Shown in pieces: positions 19,086 to 28,354 of a stretch of DNA of 64,000 nt (the first letter of the stretch is position 1; each line of letters starts with the position of its first letter). The notes under the pieces were generated by a model. It saw only the letters and a program-made list of their open reading frames with translations. It did not search any database and was not told the origin of the DNA. This DNA comes from Prolixibacteraceae bacterium (GTDB taxonomy: Bacteria > Bacteroidota > Bacteroidia > Bacteroidales > Prolixibacteraceae), in the NCBI GenBank assembly GCA_025355875.1, contig JANXYV010000077.1, forward strand, positions 1 to 64,000. Direction: 5' to 3'. The translations under genes were made by a program, and so were the position numbers.

Positions 19086-19577
19086 ATGGTATTCCTTTTT
19101 TACTTTCTTTCGGCGATCATGGTTATCAGTGCCTTGCTGGTTGTTTCAACCCGAAGCCCGATCAACAGCGTCATTTACCTGATTGTTTGCTTTATCACCA
19201 TGGCCGGCCATTATATTCTGCTGAATGCACAGTTTCTGGCAGTGGTCCAGATCATTGTCTATACCGGGGCAATCATGGTGTTGTTCCTGTTCGTCATTAT
19301 GCTCCTGAACCTGAATAAAATAACCGTTCCTACAAAAACTTCGCTGACCAGAATTGCGGCCTTAATCACCGGTGGGCTTTTCTTTCTGGTTTTAATTGCC
19401 GCAACCCGTCTGACATTCGAAATCCATCCGCGATATGCGTTTGATTCGAAAATCGGACTGGTTTCTGAGGTTGGGAAGACTTTGTTCGGTGAATTTCTGT
19501 TACCCTTTGAATTGTCGTCGGTAATATTTATTTCATCGATGGTTGGAGCCGTCATGTTTGGAAAGAAAGATAAGTAA
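19086..19577 (+). CDS. nuoJ: NADH-quinone oxidoreductase subunit J
   Basis: TRSPINSVIYLIVCFITMAGHYILLNAQFLAVVQIIVYTGAIMVLFLFVIMLLN. Confidence 0.94.
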   Translation: MVFLFYFLSAIMVISALLVVSTRSPINSVIYLIVCFITMAGHYILLNAQFLAVVQIIVYTGAIMVLFLFVIMLLNLNKITVPTKTSLTRIAALITGGLFFLVLIAATRLTFEIHPRYAFDSKIGLVSEVGKTLFGEFLLPFELSSVIFISSMVGAVMFGKKDK

Positions 19578-19578
19578 T

Positions 19579-19760
19579 GCCTCCCCTAACCCCTCCACAG
19601 GAGGGGAATTGGGGAAAATACTGGAAAAAATATTGACAATAAGGTTAAAGCAGGAACTTATTTGACAAATCAATTTTAATACACAGGATGATCTTAGTAG
19701 TTCAAATTCGAAACTTGCATTTTTTAAGCCTCCACTTGTGGTGGAGGTTTGGAGGGGGCA
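19579..19760. repeat. GC-rich paired-hairpin (MITE-like) element in nuoJ-nuoK gap
   Basis: gcctcccctaacCCCCTCC-aca-GGAGGGG ... CCTCCAC-ttgtg-GTGGAGGtttggagggggc; ends are imperfect inverted repeats of each other. Confidence 0.7.
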
Positions 19761-19776
19761 TATAAATAATAAGTAC

Positions 19777-20106
19777 ATGAAAAACTTCTCCTCTGCCATA
19801 CAAGTCATTCCGCTGGAGCATTACATCATTTTGTGCACGACACTTTTTTGTATTGGATTGGTGGGTGTATTGTACCGCCGGAACACAATCATCATCCTGA
19901 TGTGTATTGAATTGATGTTTAATTCGGTAAACTTGCTGCTTACCGCATTTTCAGCTTATCACTCCGATCCGGCGGGACAGGTTTTTGTATTTTTCATTAT
20001 GATTGTGGCTGCCGCCGAAGTAGCTGTCGGGCTTTCAATCCTGGTCATGATGAAACGAAATGTTGATTCAGTAGATATTAACCTTTTGAACCGCTTGAAA
20101 TGGTAG
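19777..20106 (+). CDS. nuoK: NADH-quinone oxidoreductase subunit K
   Basis: GLVGVLYRRNTIIILMCIELMFNSVNLLLTAF...FFIMIVAAAEVAVGLSILVMMKR; start 19777. Confidence 0.94.
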   Translation: MKNFSSAIQVIPLEHYIILCTTLFCIGLVGVLYRRNTIIILMCIELMFNSVNLLLTAFSAYHSDPAGQVFVFFIMIVAAAEVAVGLSILVMMKRNVDSVDINLLNRLKW

Positions 20107-22001
20107 GAATGATTCCTCATATGAACCTTGCACTTCTTGTCCCGGCTCTGCCATTGCTGGGATTTCTGATCACCGGACTGGGGTATAAACGCTTCAGGAA
20201 CAATCAGGCTGGAATCATTGCCAGCTCAGCGGTTGGACTTTCTTTCCTGATATCTCTGTCTTCATTGTTTGTCCTACGGAATTCAGGTCAGGATTCGGCC
20301 ACGCTGACCCTTTTCAACTGGATTTCAGTCGGGAAAATGAACATTCCATTTGCGTTCCTGATCGATCACCTTTCTCTTACCATGATGCTGATTATTACCG
20401 GAGTCGGCACCCTTATCCATATTTATTCCATCGGGTACATGCACGCCGATAATCGGGTGAATTCCTTTTTCGCTCAAATGAATTTATTTACATTCAGCAT
20501 GTTACTGCTGGTGATGGGAGCCAATTACCTGATCCTTTTCATCGGCTGGGAAGGGGTCGGGCTTTGCTCTTATTTGCTGATTGGTTTCTGGTTCGAAAAT
20601 CCGGCTTTCAACTATGCTGCACGAAAAGCATTCGTAATGAACCGGATTGGCGATCTCGGTTTTATCCTTGGAATCATTCTGCTCTTCTTCACCTTTAATT
20701 CAGTTTCGTTTTCTGAAGTTTTTGCACAGGCGTCCTCATTTCAGGTTGGAGCACCGGTCATCACACTGATAACCATGCTCCTGTTGGTTGGAGCAGTGGG
20801 TAAAAGCGCACAAATTCCACTTTTCACGTGGTTGCCTGATGCCATGGCAGGTCCAACTCCGGTTTCGGCACTCATCCATGCTGCAACCATGGTTACTGCA
20901 GGTATCTATATGATTGCACGTTCAAGTGTTCTGTACATACTTGCCCCTACCACACTCACACTCATTACCATCATTGGTCTGGCGACTGCCCTTTTGGGCG
21001 CGATTATCGGGCTAAAACAAAACGACATAAAAAAGGTACTTGCCTATTCTACGGTCTCTCAGTTGGGTTATATGTTTATTGCGCTGGGAGTTGGAGCATT
21101 TTCTACGGCGGTGTTTCATGTTACTACCCATGCATTTTTTAAAGCATTGTTGTTCCTCGGCGCTGGAAGCATCATTCACGCCATGGGCGGTGAACAGGAT
21201 ATCCGAAAAATGGGCGGATTGAGAACCAAAATGCCCGTAACATACTGGACCTTTCTGGCAGCAACTCTTGCCATCAGCGGAATTCCACCATTTTCAGGAT
21301 TCTTCAGCAAAGATTTGATCCTCAGTAAAGCATTTGAGCACAACTTCATTTTATATATTTTGGCTCTGGGAGGTGCATTGCTTACCAGTTTCTACATGTT
21401 CAGGCTATTATATCTGGTATTTTTTGGCGAACAACGACTGGCTGGTTCACATCCGCATGAGTCACCAAAAGTAATGACGATTCCTCTGATAATCTTAGCA
21501 ATACTTTCAGTTTTTGGCGGATTTCTGAATGTCCCGACGCTTTTTGGAGGAGATTCGAACTTTGGCGTCTTCCTTCAGAAGGCAATGACTTCCTTCTCAG
21601 GAGAAGAATTAAGTCATACAACCGAAATCTCGTTAATCTTGATTTCCAGCCTATTGATTGGCCTGGTCATTCTTTTTGCGTACCGAACTTTTGTAACGAA
21701 AGTACTTGTTCCAAAAGCGGACGGTGAACCTATGTCGTTTTTCGGTAAATTCATTACCAACAAATTCTATATCGACGAATTTTACGCAACTATTTTTGAA
21801 AAGCCTTTTCGCTTCCTTTCCGGCTTCCTATACCAGAAAATTGAAACGACCATATTGAACCCTGCCATCGAAGGCATCGGAGTGGCCACTTTAAAACTTG
21901 GCGAATTGGTTCGGAAAATCCAGCGTGGCAACATGAGTTTTTACTTCTTTGCTATGGTGGCAGGAATTCTGTTATTTATCATTTTTATTCTGACAATCTG
22001 A
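20100..22001 (+). CDS. nuoL: NADH-quinone oxidoreductase subunit L
   Basis: FIGWEGVGLCSYLLIGFWF, TWLPDAMAGPTPVSALIHAATMVTAGIYM; about 633 aa. Confidence 0.95.
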   Translation: MVGMIPHMNLALLVPALPLLGFLITGLGYKRFRNNQAGIIASSAVGLSFLISLSSLFVLRNSGQDSATLTLFNWISVGKMNIPFAFLIDHLSLTMMLIITGVGTLIHIYSIGYMHADNRVNSFFAQMNLFTFSMLLLVMGANYLILFIGWEGVGLCSYLLIGFWFENPAFNYAARKAFVMNRIGDLGFILGIILLFFTFNSVSFSEVFAQASSFQVGAPVITLITMLLLVGAVGKSAQIPLFTWLPDAMAGPTPVSALIHAATMVTAGIYMIARSSVLYILAPTTLTLITIIGLATALLGAIIGLKQNDIKKVLAYSTVSQLGYMFIALGVGAFSTAVFHVTTHAFFKALLFLGAGSIIHAMGGEQDIRKMGGLRTKMPVTYWTFLAATLAISGIPPFSGFFSKDLILSKAFEHNFILYILALGGALLTSFYMFRLLYLVFFGEQRLAGSHPHESPKVMTIPLIILAILSVFGGFLNVPTLFGGDSNFGVFLQKAMTSFSGEELSHTTEISLILISSLLIGLVILFAYRTFVTKVLVPKADGEPMSFFGKFITNKFYIDEFYATIFEKPFRFLSGFLYQKIETTILNPAIEGIGVATLKLGELVRKIQRGNMSFYFFAMVAGILLFIIFILTI

Positions 22002-22005
22002 TACT

Positions 22006-23472
22006 ATGATATTACTGATAATTCTTCTGATTCCCTTTCTTACCGGCTCGTTTCTGTTTCTTTTCAGGAACAATTCAAGTATTCGGTTTGTCGCCCTGGC
22101 TGCTTCTGTGGTCAATCTGCTCCTTACTTTGTTGCTTGCTTTTTCAGCATCTGCCAGCAATTTTGCCATAAACTGGATCAACTTTATGGGAGTACAGTTC
22201 GCCCTTGGATACGATGGCATTAGCTTGATCATGCTCATTCTGACCAATTTGCTGTTCCCGTTTATCCTGCTTGCAGGGTTCAACCGCGATCAGAAGAATG
22301 TTTCCCAGCTAAATTTCCTGATCCTGAGCACCCAATCGGCACTGATCGGTGTTTTTCTGGCTCAAAACGCATTTCTTTTTTACGTTTTCTGGGAACTGGC
22401 GCTCATTCCTGTATACTTCATCCTGCTTATCTGGGGCGGGGATGGTCGACGTTCAATTACACTCAAATTCTTTATTTACACTTTAACTGGCAGTCTTTTC
22501 CTTCTTTTCGGGATCATCTACCTTTATCATCTCACACCCGGAAATCATAGTACCGACTTTGCAATATTCAGACAATTACATATTCCGGAAAGCAATCAAA
22601 TCTGGTTGTTCTGGATCCTTTTTATTGCGTTTGCCATCAAGATGCCGGTTTTCCCTTTTCACACCTGGCAACCTTCAACCTACACCATGGCCCCAACGCA
22701 GGGAGTGATGATACTGGCCGGAGTAATGACCAAAATGGGAATATACGGAGCTTTGCGTTTCCTTTTTCCGATTGTACCATTAGGCGTTTTATACTGGCAA
22801 AATACAATTATCATCCTGAGCCTGATTGGAGTTGTTTATGCCTCAACGATCGCTTTCAGGCAATCAAATCTTAAAAAGCTGGTTGCATATTCATCCATGG
22901 CCCATATTTCATTGATGGTTGCGGCGATGTTTGTCCAGAATCAATTTGCTCTTCAAGGTTTGTTGTTTCAGGTAATCAGTCATGGTGTTACTATTGTGGC
23001 ACTTTTTTATCTGGTGCTGATTATAAAGGAGAAAACCGGGACTCAAGAGTTTCAACAAATGGGAGGATTAAAACTTAAAGCCCCTCAAATGTCGATCATT
23101 TTTCTGATTGTCGTTTTAGGTTCCATTGCTTTACCATTAACCGCAGGGTTTGTCGGCGAGCTGCTGATGATCACTGGCCTTTTCAGGCAATCTGCCTGGT
23201 TCGCATTTATCGGCGGAACAACCATGATACTGGGAGCGATCTATATGTTGTATGCATATCAGCGAGTGATGCTTGGAGAGGAAAAATCGACTCACGAAAA
23301 AATTACAGACCTGAAAAGTTTGGATTACCTGATATTGGTTCCGTTGATTGCAATAATTCTGGTTCTGGGAATTTATCCTCAGCCCATTTTTAATTTGGTC
23401 GAAGAATCGGTCAGATCGATGCAAAACCTCTTATCGCCAATTGCTACGGTCGTTTCAGCAATAGTTCATTAA
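22006..23472 (+). CDS. nuoM: NADH-quinone oxidoreductase subunit M
   Basis: FWELALIPVYFILLIWGG, FPFHTWQPSTYTMAPTQGVMILAGVMTKMGIYG. Confidence 0.95.
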   Translation: MILLIILLIPFLTGSFLFLFRNNSSIRFVALAASVVNLLLTLLLAFSASASNFAINWINFMGVQFALGYDGISLIMLILTNLLFPFILLAGFNRDQKNVSQLNFLILSTQSALIGVFLAQNAFLFYVFWELALIPVYFILLIWGGDGRRSITLKFFIYTLTGSLFLLFGIIYLYHLTPGNHSTDFAIFRQLHIPESNQIWLFWILFIAFAIKMPVFPFHTWQPSTYTMAPTQGVMILAGVMTKMGIYGALRFLFPIVPLGVLYWQNTIIILSLIGVVYASTIAFRQSNLKKLVAYSSMAHISLMVAAMFVQNQFALQGLLFQVISHGVTIVALFYLVLIIKEKTGTQEFQQMGGLKLKAPQMSIIFLIVVLGSIALPLTAGFVGELLMITGLFRQSAWFAFIGGTTMILGAIYMLYAYQRVMLGEEKSTHEKITDLKSLDYLILVPLIAIILVLGIYPQPIFNLVEESVRSMQNLLSPIATVVSAIVH

Positions 23473-23495
23473 TCTAATACGAATCCTGAAAGCCA

Positions 23496-24869
23496 ATGAG
23501 TGCATTAATTTTTACCATAGTTCTTGGAATCATCCTTTTATATCTGGGTTTTGTAAAGAACAAAGCCATTCTTGCCCCGGTCGCCATTGCGGGCCTGATG
23601 ATCACCTTATTCCTCCTATTTAAAGACTGGGGACTTGGCTCGAAATATTTCCATGACATGATCGTTTTCGACAATTTTTCGATTGCCTTCAACATCTCCA
23701 TGGTGATCATTACTATTTTGATATTCTTCTTCGGAATAGATTATTACGAAGCCCTGGAATTTCATGTTGCCGAACACTATGCACTGATGATCTTTGCTCT
23801 GACAGGTGCTTTCCTGATGACCTCCTTCTCCAACCTCATCATGCTTTTTCTGGGGATCGAAATTCTTTCTATTCCACTTTACGTGCTCGCCGGTGGCAAA
23901 AAATATTCCTACCGATCAAACGAAGCATCCTTCAAATATTTCATGCTGGGATCTTTTGCAACTACGATTTTTCTCTTTGGAGTAGCCTTGGTTTACGGGG
24001 CATCCGCTACTTTTTACCTTCCTGAAATCAAAATTTTCATTTCGCAATTCAATGGTCATCTACCGCCCATGATGCTGGTCGGTTTACTCTTTATCCTGAT
24101 TGGGGTGGCTTTTAAAGTAGCTGTGGCGCCTTTTCATTTTTGGAGTCCGGATGTCTATGAAGGTGCGCCAACTTTGGTAACCGCATTTATGTCGACCGTT
24201 GTAAAAACGGCAGGATTTGCTGCTTTTTTCCGTTTGCTGAACATGGGATTGCTCCCATTACCCGTACCTCTGGAAAAAGCGTTGTGGGTAATGACCGGTT
24301 TGACCTTGCTCATTGGGAATCTTGCGGCTCTGAAGCAGACTAACTTTAAACGCCTTTTGGCATATTCCTCCATTGCCCACAGTGGCTTCATCATGCTGGC
24401 CATGCTTTCGCAGCATAACACATCAGCTTCGGTGATCCTGTACTATACTTTCGTGTATTCGCTGGCCACAGTTCCCATCTTTATCATTTTCATTCTGATG
24501 AAACGTGCAGCCGACGGATCCGAAGAACTTTCAATCTTCCGGGGGCTTTACAAGCAAAAACCCTGGATTGCCGTTTTCCTTACGATTTTACTGATGTCGA
24601 TGGCCGGGATTCCTCCTACCTCCGGGTTTATGGCAAAATATCAGGTTTTCGTCTTGTCGATAAGCCAGGGATATCTTGGAATATCCATCGTTGCCATTCT
24701 GATGGCCGTAATCGGTATCTACTATTATTTCTTTGTTATGCGCGAAGTCTTTACCGAACGCGAACAAAGCTATCCGATCCAGGTGAGCAAAATCAATGCG
24801 GCACTGATTGTCGTTTGTGGTGTCGCTGTGGTTATGTTGGGAATTTTTGTCTGGAATCTGCCGATATAA
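23496..24869 (+). CDS. nuoN: NADH-quinone oxidoreductase subunit N
   Basis: APFHFWSPDVYEGAPTLVTAFMSTVVKTAGFAAFFR, LLAYSSIAHSGFIM. Confidence 0.95.
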   Translation: MSALIFTIVLGIILLYLGFVKNKAILAPVAIAGLMITLFLLFKDWGLGSKYFHDMIVFDNFSIAFNISMVIITILIFFFGIDYYEALEFHVAEHYALMIFALTGAFLMTSFSNLIMLFLGIEILSIPLYVLAGGKKYSYRSNEASFKYFMLGSFATTIFLFGVALVYGASATFYLPEIKIFISQFNGHLPPMMLVGLLFILIGVAFKVAVAPFHFWSPDVYEGAPTLVTAFMSTVVKTAGFAAFFRLLNMGLLPLPVPLEKALWVMTGLTLLIGNLAALKQTNFKRLLAYSSIAHSGFIMLAMLSQHNTSASVILYYTFVYSLATVPIFIIFILMKRAADGSEELSIFRGLYKQKPWIAVFLTILLMSMAGIPPTSGFMAKYQVFVLSISQGYLGISIVAILMAVIGIYYYFFVMREVFTEREQSYPIQVSKINAALIVVCGVAVVMLGIFVWNLPI

Positions 24870-24915
24870 TTTATTTGTAACGAATCGATTAATCGAGTCT
24901 CCACAAACAGAAAAA

Positions 24916-24942
24916 CCCCCAAAGCTTTCGGGTCTTTGGAGG
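24916..24942. terminator. Stem-loop between convergent nuoN and Spy-like gene
   Basis: CCCCCAAAG-ctttcgggt-CTTTGGAGG followed by ttt; one mismatch. Confidence 0.6.
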
Positions 24943-24977
24943 TTTGAAAAATATTTGCCAATTAATAACTAAATCCT

Positions 24978-25385
24978 TTATTTCGATGGAGCCGTAGGCT
25001 GCTGACCTTGTTGTTGTTCCTGCATCCGTTTGGCACGTTCTTCATCTTGCTTTTTGCGGTAAGCATCCAACTTTACTCCCTGTTCTTTGGTAACAACCGC
25101 TTTGATTTGTTTATCGGTTTCATCACGCATTTTCATCCGCTCTTCACGCATTTTGGTGCGATCTACATTTTCTTCACGCATTTTGGCGTAAGCTTCCGAC
25201 ATCTTCTTCTGCCCTTCGGTAACAATTGGAGTAACCTTGGCAAGCTGATCTTTCGACAGACCTAATTCGGCAGTCAGGCCATCAAGTTCGCGCTGAAGCC
25301 TTGCCGCGGGATCACCACCTGGTTGGGCAAAACTTGAACCCAAGGCAAAAAGCGCACAGAAAACAATCAATACTAATTTTTTCAT
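24978..25385 (-). CDS. Spy/CpxP-like small secreted protein
   Basis: Signal peptide MKKLVLIVFCALFALGSSFAQ; highly charged helical KMREERMKMRDETDKQIKAVVTKEQ. Confidence 0.6.
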   Translation of the reverse strand: MKKLVLIVFCALFALGSSFAQPGGDPAARLQRELDGLTAELGLSKDQLAKVTPIVTEGQKKMSEAYAKMREENVDRTKMREERMKMRDETDKQIKAVVTKEQGVKLDAYRKKQDEERAKRMQEQQQGQQPTAPSK

Positions 25386-25481
25386 GATTCTAGGTTTTAA
25401 AATTCTTAGCTTGGACTAATTGATTTCCATTTAGTTTAACTAACTTAGGTTCATTCAAAAAATATTTAATTCCTTATAGAT

Positions 25482-25901
25482 ATGTCAGGAAACCAAACAT
25501 TTACGATGATCAAACCGATAGCAGTAAAGAAAAATCATATCGGGCCGATTCTGCACATGATCAATGAAGCCGGATTCCGCATAAAAGCGATGAAATTCAC
25601 TCATTTAAACAAGCAACAAGCCATGGAATTTTATAGCGTTCATGTCGGGAAACCCTTCTATGAAGAGTTAACCACTTTTATGAGTTCAGGACCGATTGTA
25701 GCTGCGATTCTGGAAAAAGAAAATGCGGTGGAAGATTTCCGCAAACTGATTGGGGCAACCGATCCGGCCAAGGCTGCAGAAGGAACTATCCGGAAACTTT
25801 TTGCAGAATCGATGTCGCACAATGCAGTTCATGGATCGGACAGCGACGAAAATGCAATTATCGAAAGTGATTTCTTTTTTTCGAAAATAGATCGGTACTG
25901 A
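25482..25901 (+). CDS. ndk: Nucleoside-diphosphate kinase
   Basis: [20 protein letters not shown]...[35 protein letters not shown] (active His NAVHGSD). Confidence 0.96.
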   Translation: MSGNQTFTMIKPIAVKKNHIGPILHMINEAGFRIKAMKFTHLNKQQAMEFYSVHVGKPFYEELTTFMSSGPIVAAILEKENAVEDFRKLIGATDPAKAAEGTIRKLFAESMSHNAVHGSDSDENAIIESDFFFSKIDRY

Positions 25902-25912
25902 AAAAAGGGAAA

Positions 25913-25986
25913 AGTCATTCGTTTCAAGTCATTTGCTTCGCGTCTTTTTCTTACTATAAATGACTATTAATAACCATTGAATGACT
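25913..25986. repeat. Nested inverted-repeat element between ndk and DUF721
   Basis: AGTCATTC...AGTCATTT...AAATGACT...GAATGACT; contains GTCATTTGCTTCGCG, near-identical to 4225-4239. Confidence 0.8.
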
Positions 25987-26001
25987 ACCGACGACAATCA
26001 T

Positions 26002-26292
26002 TTACCTAAATATAATCGTCTTAACCACTTCCGATCCAACCACTTCGTTCAGGCGAACCCTGATTTCTTCTTTCATCATCAGCAATTCATTCCGAACAAT
26101 GGGCGATGTAGTTTCTACAATTAAAGTACTGTTCTGAATGTACAAATTTCTGGTATACCTTGTGACTGTTTTGCCCATCACAGCTTCCCACGATTTGATC
26201 AGGTCCAGTTCGTTCAGTTTTCTGTCAAGATTGTTTTCCTTAACATAGCTTTTCAGTACTTCGCTGATGCTTTGAGTATTGGTCTTTCTCAT
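26002..26292 (-). CDS. DUF721 (DciA-like) domain protein
   Basis: LNELDLIKSWEAVMGKTVTRYTRNLYIQNSTLIVETTSPIVRNELLMMKEEIRVRLNEVVG. Confidence 0.85.
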   Translation of the reverse strand: MRKTNTQSISEVLKSYVKENNLDRKLNELDLIKSWEAVMGKTVTRYTRNLYIQNSTLIVETTSPIVRNELLMMKEEIRVRLNEVVGSEVVKTIIFR

Positions 26293-26297
26293 TATTT

Positions 26298-27398
26298 CTA
26301 ACTAATTACGGCTCCATCGTGAATGGTATAAATACATGCCTCTGTTTCCAGACTGGCAATCATCAGGTCGAGATGTTCGCGGTTGGTGTCGGTAATAAAA
26401 ATTTGTCCAAAATGATCGTCAGCCACCAACTTTACGATTTGCTCCACGCGGATTTTATCCAGCTTATCGAAAATATCATCCAGAAGGAGAATCGGGGTCA
26501 ATCCTGATATTTCTTTCATAAAATCAAACTGAGCCAGTTTGAGAGCTACCAGATACGTTTTTTTCTGGCCTTGAGATCCAAATTTTTTGATTGGATAATT
26601 AGCCAGTTCAAATTCAAAATCATCTTTGTGGATACCTGTTGTGGTGTATTGCAGCATGCGGTCCCGCACCACAGAAGTCTTCAATAGTTGCTCAAAATCA
26701 ATTTCAGCCAGCTCCGATTGCAGTTTCAAACCAACCGTTTCCTTTCCTCCGGAAATCAATTCGTAATATTTCTGAAAAACCGGCTGAAGTTTTTCAACAA
26801 AGCTGGTACGGCTCAAATGGATTTGTTTCCCGTATTTGACCAATTGATCGTCCCAAACTTCGAGCGACTCCAACTGAAAGATATTCCTTCCCGCAAACTG
26901 TTTAAGCAGATTGTTTCTTTGTTGAAGCGCGCGATTGTAAAGAATCAGGTTTTCCAGGTAAACCGAATCATATTGCGAAATGACCGAATCAACAAACCTT
27001 CGCCGGTCTTCGCTTCCACCCGAAATCAGGTTGGTATCCGAAGGGGTAACGATAATCAACGGCAATAATCCGATATGTTCCGACAATTTTTTGTATTCCT
27101 TCTGGTTCCGCTTGAATATCTTTTTCTGATTCCGTTTCAGACCACAATAAATAGTTTCTTCCGAATCGAGCCTGAAATATTTGCCCTGAACCATAAAAAA
27201 CTCCTGATCGAACCGAATATTCTGTGCATCAACCGAATTCAGGAAACTTTTGCAAAACGAGAGATAATAAATCGCATCCATCAGGTTTGTCTTTCCTGCA
27301 CCATTATTGCCGATGAAGCAATTTAAGCCTTCCGAAAACTTAAATTCAGCATGTTCGAAGTTTTTAAAATTTATAAGCGACAAATCCCGGATGTACAT
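26298..27398 (-). CDS. recF: DNA replication/repair protein RecF
   Basis: LINFKNFEHAEFKF..NCFIGNNGAGKTNLMDAIYYLSFCKSF; GSQGQKKTYLVALKLAQ; LLLDDIFDKLD. Confidence 0.95.
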   Translation of the reverse strand: MYIRDLSLINFKNFEHAEFKFSEGLNCFIGNNGAGKTNLMDAIYYLSFCKSFLNSVDAQNIRFDQEFFMVQGKYFRLDSEETIYCGLKRNQKKIFKRNQKEYKKLSEHIGLLPLIIVTPSDTNLISGGSEDRRRFVDSVISQYDSVYLENLILYNRALQQRNNLLKQFAGRNIFQLESLEVWDDQLVKYGKQIHLSRTSFVEKLQPVFQKYYELISGGKETVGLKLQSELAEIDFEQLLKTSVVRDRMLQYTTTGIHKDDFEFELANYPIKKFGSQGQKKTYLVALKLAQFDFMKEISGLTPILLLDDIFDKLDKIRVEQIVKLVADDHFGQIFITDTNREHLDLMIASLETEACIYTIHDGAVIS

Positions 27399-27581
27399 GT
27401 TTGAAACCGTTTACAAAAGCAAAACTACAAATTTCTGACTCCGGAATGCTATAAAAATATTGCACTTCCGGAGAAATCAATCAATGTGTTGATTAATATT
27501 CATTTTTATATCCGGAAAGTGCAGTTTATTTTTGAAAATAGTATATTTTTGCCTCTCGATTTTTGAACTATACTTTACAAG

Positions 27582-28268
27582 ATGACAAAAGACACAAAAA
27601 AACCACAGGTAGATAACCTAACCGAAGTAGAAAGCGCGCTTACCAAAACTGAGCAGTTTCTCGAAACCAATCAAAAACTGATTGCCATTGTAATTGGAGC
27701 CATCGTAGTTGTATCAGTTGGGTATCTGGGGTTGAACAAGTTTTACCTCGAACCAAGGTCAACGAATGCTCAGGAGCAGATGTTCATGGCTCAAAACTAT
27801 TTTGAAAAGGACTCATTCAACCTTGCCCTGAACGGCGACGGTAACAATCCCGGCTTTTTGGATATCATTGATGACTACAGTTCAACAGATGCCGGTAATC
27901 TGGCCAAATATTACGCCGGAGTTTCCTATCTCCACATGGGACAATTTGACAATGCAATACAATATCTGAAGAAATTCAAAAGCAAAGATCTGCTTCTTGG
28001 GCCAATCGCTGTGGGAGCACAAGGTGATGCTCAGCTCGAACTGGGAAAAACTGACAAAGCTCTTGATTTGTATACCGAAGCTTACAAAATGAATGATAAT
28101 GAACTTACTACGCCTATTTATATGCTCAAAGCCGGCGAGCTGCTCGAAAGCTCAAACAAGCAGGCTGAAGCTATAAAGCTATACGAAACTATCAAATTGA
28201 AATTTCCTGAAAGCAACGAAGGAAGAAGCATCGACAAATACATTGCTCGTGCAAAAGCTAAGATTTAG
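27582..28268 (+). CDS. Tetratricopeptide repeat membrane-anchored protein (YfgM-like)
   Basis: Single N-terminal TM then TPR-like helices (AKYYAGVSYLHMGQFDNAIQYLKKF...). Confidence 0.75.
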   Translation: MTKDTKKPQVDNLTEVESALTKTEQFLETNQKLIAIVIGAIVVVSVGYLGLNKFYLEPRSTNAQEQMFMAQNYFEKDSFNLALNGDGNNPGFLDIIDDYSSTDAGNLAKYYAGVSYLHMGQFDNAIQYLKKFKSKDLLLGPIAVGAQGDAQLELGKTDKALDLYTEAYKMNDNELTTPIYMLKAGELLESSNKQAEAIKLYETIKLKFPESNEGRSIDKYIARAKAKI

Positions 28269-28302
28269 TTTTACGTTTTTCACGAAATAGAATATAAAAA
28301 AG

Positions 28303-28327
28303 TCCCCTCGGTGAAGGGGATTTTTTT
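28303..28327 (+). terminator. Rho-independent-like terminator after TPR gene
   Basis: TCCCC-tcggtgaa-GGGGA followed by TTTTTTT. Confidence 0.75.
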
Positions 28328-28354
28328 ATTTTTGACCTGTCTAAAATTCAATCC

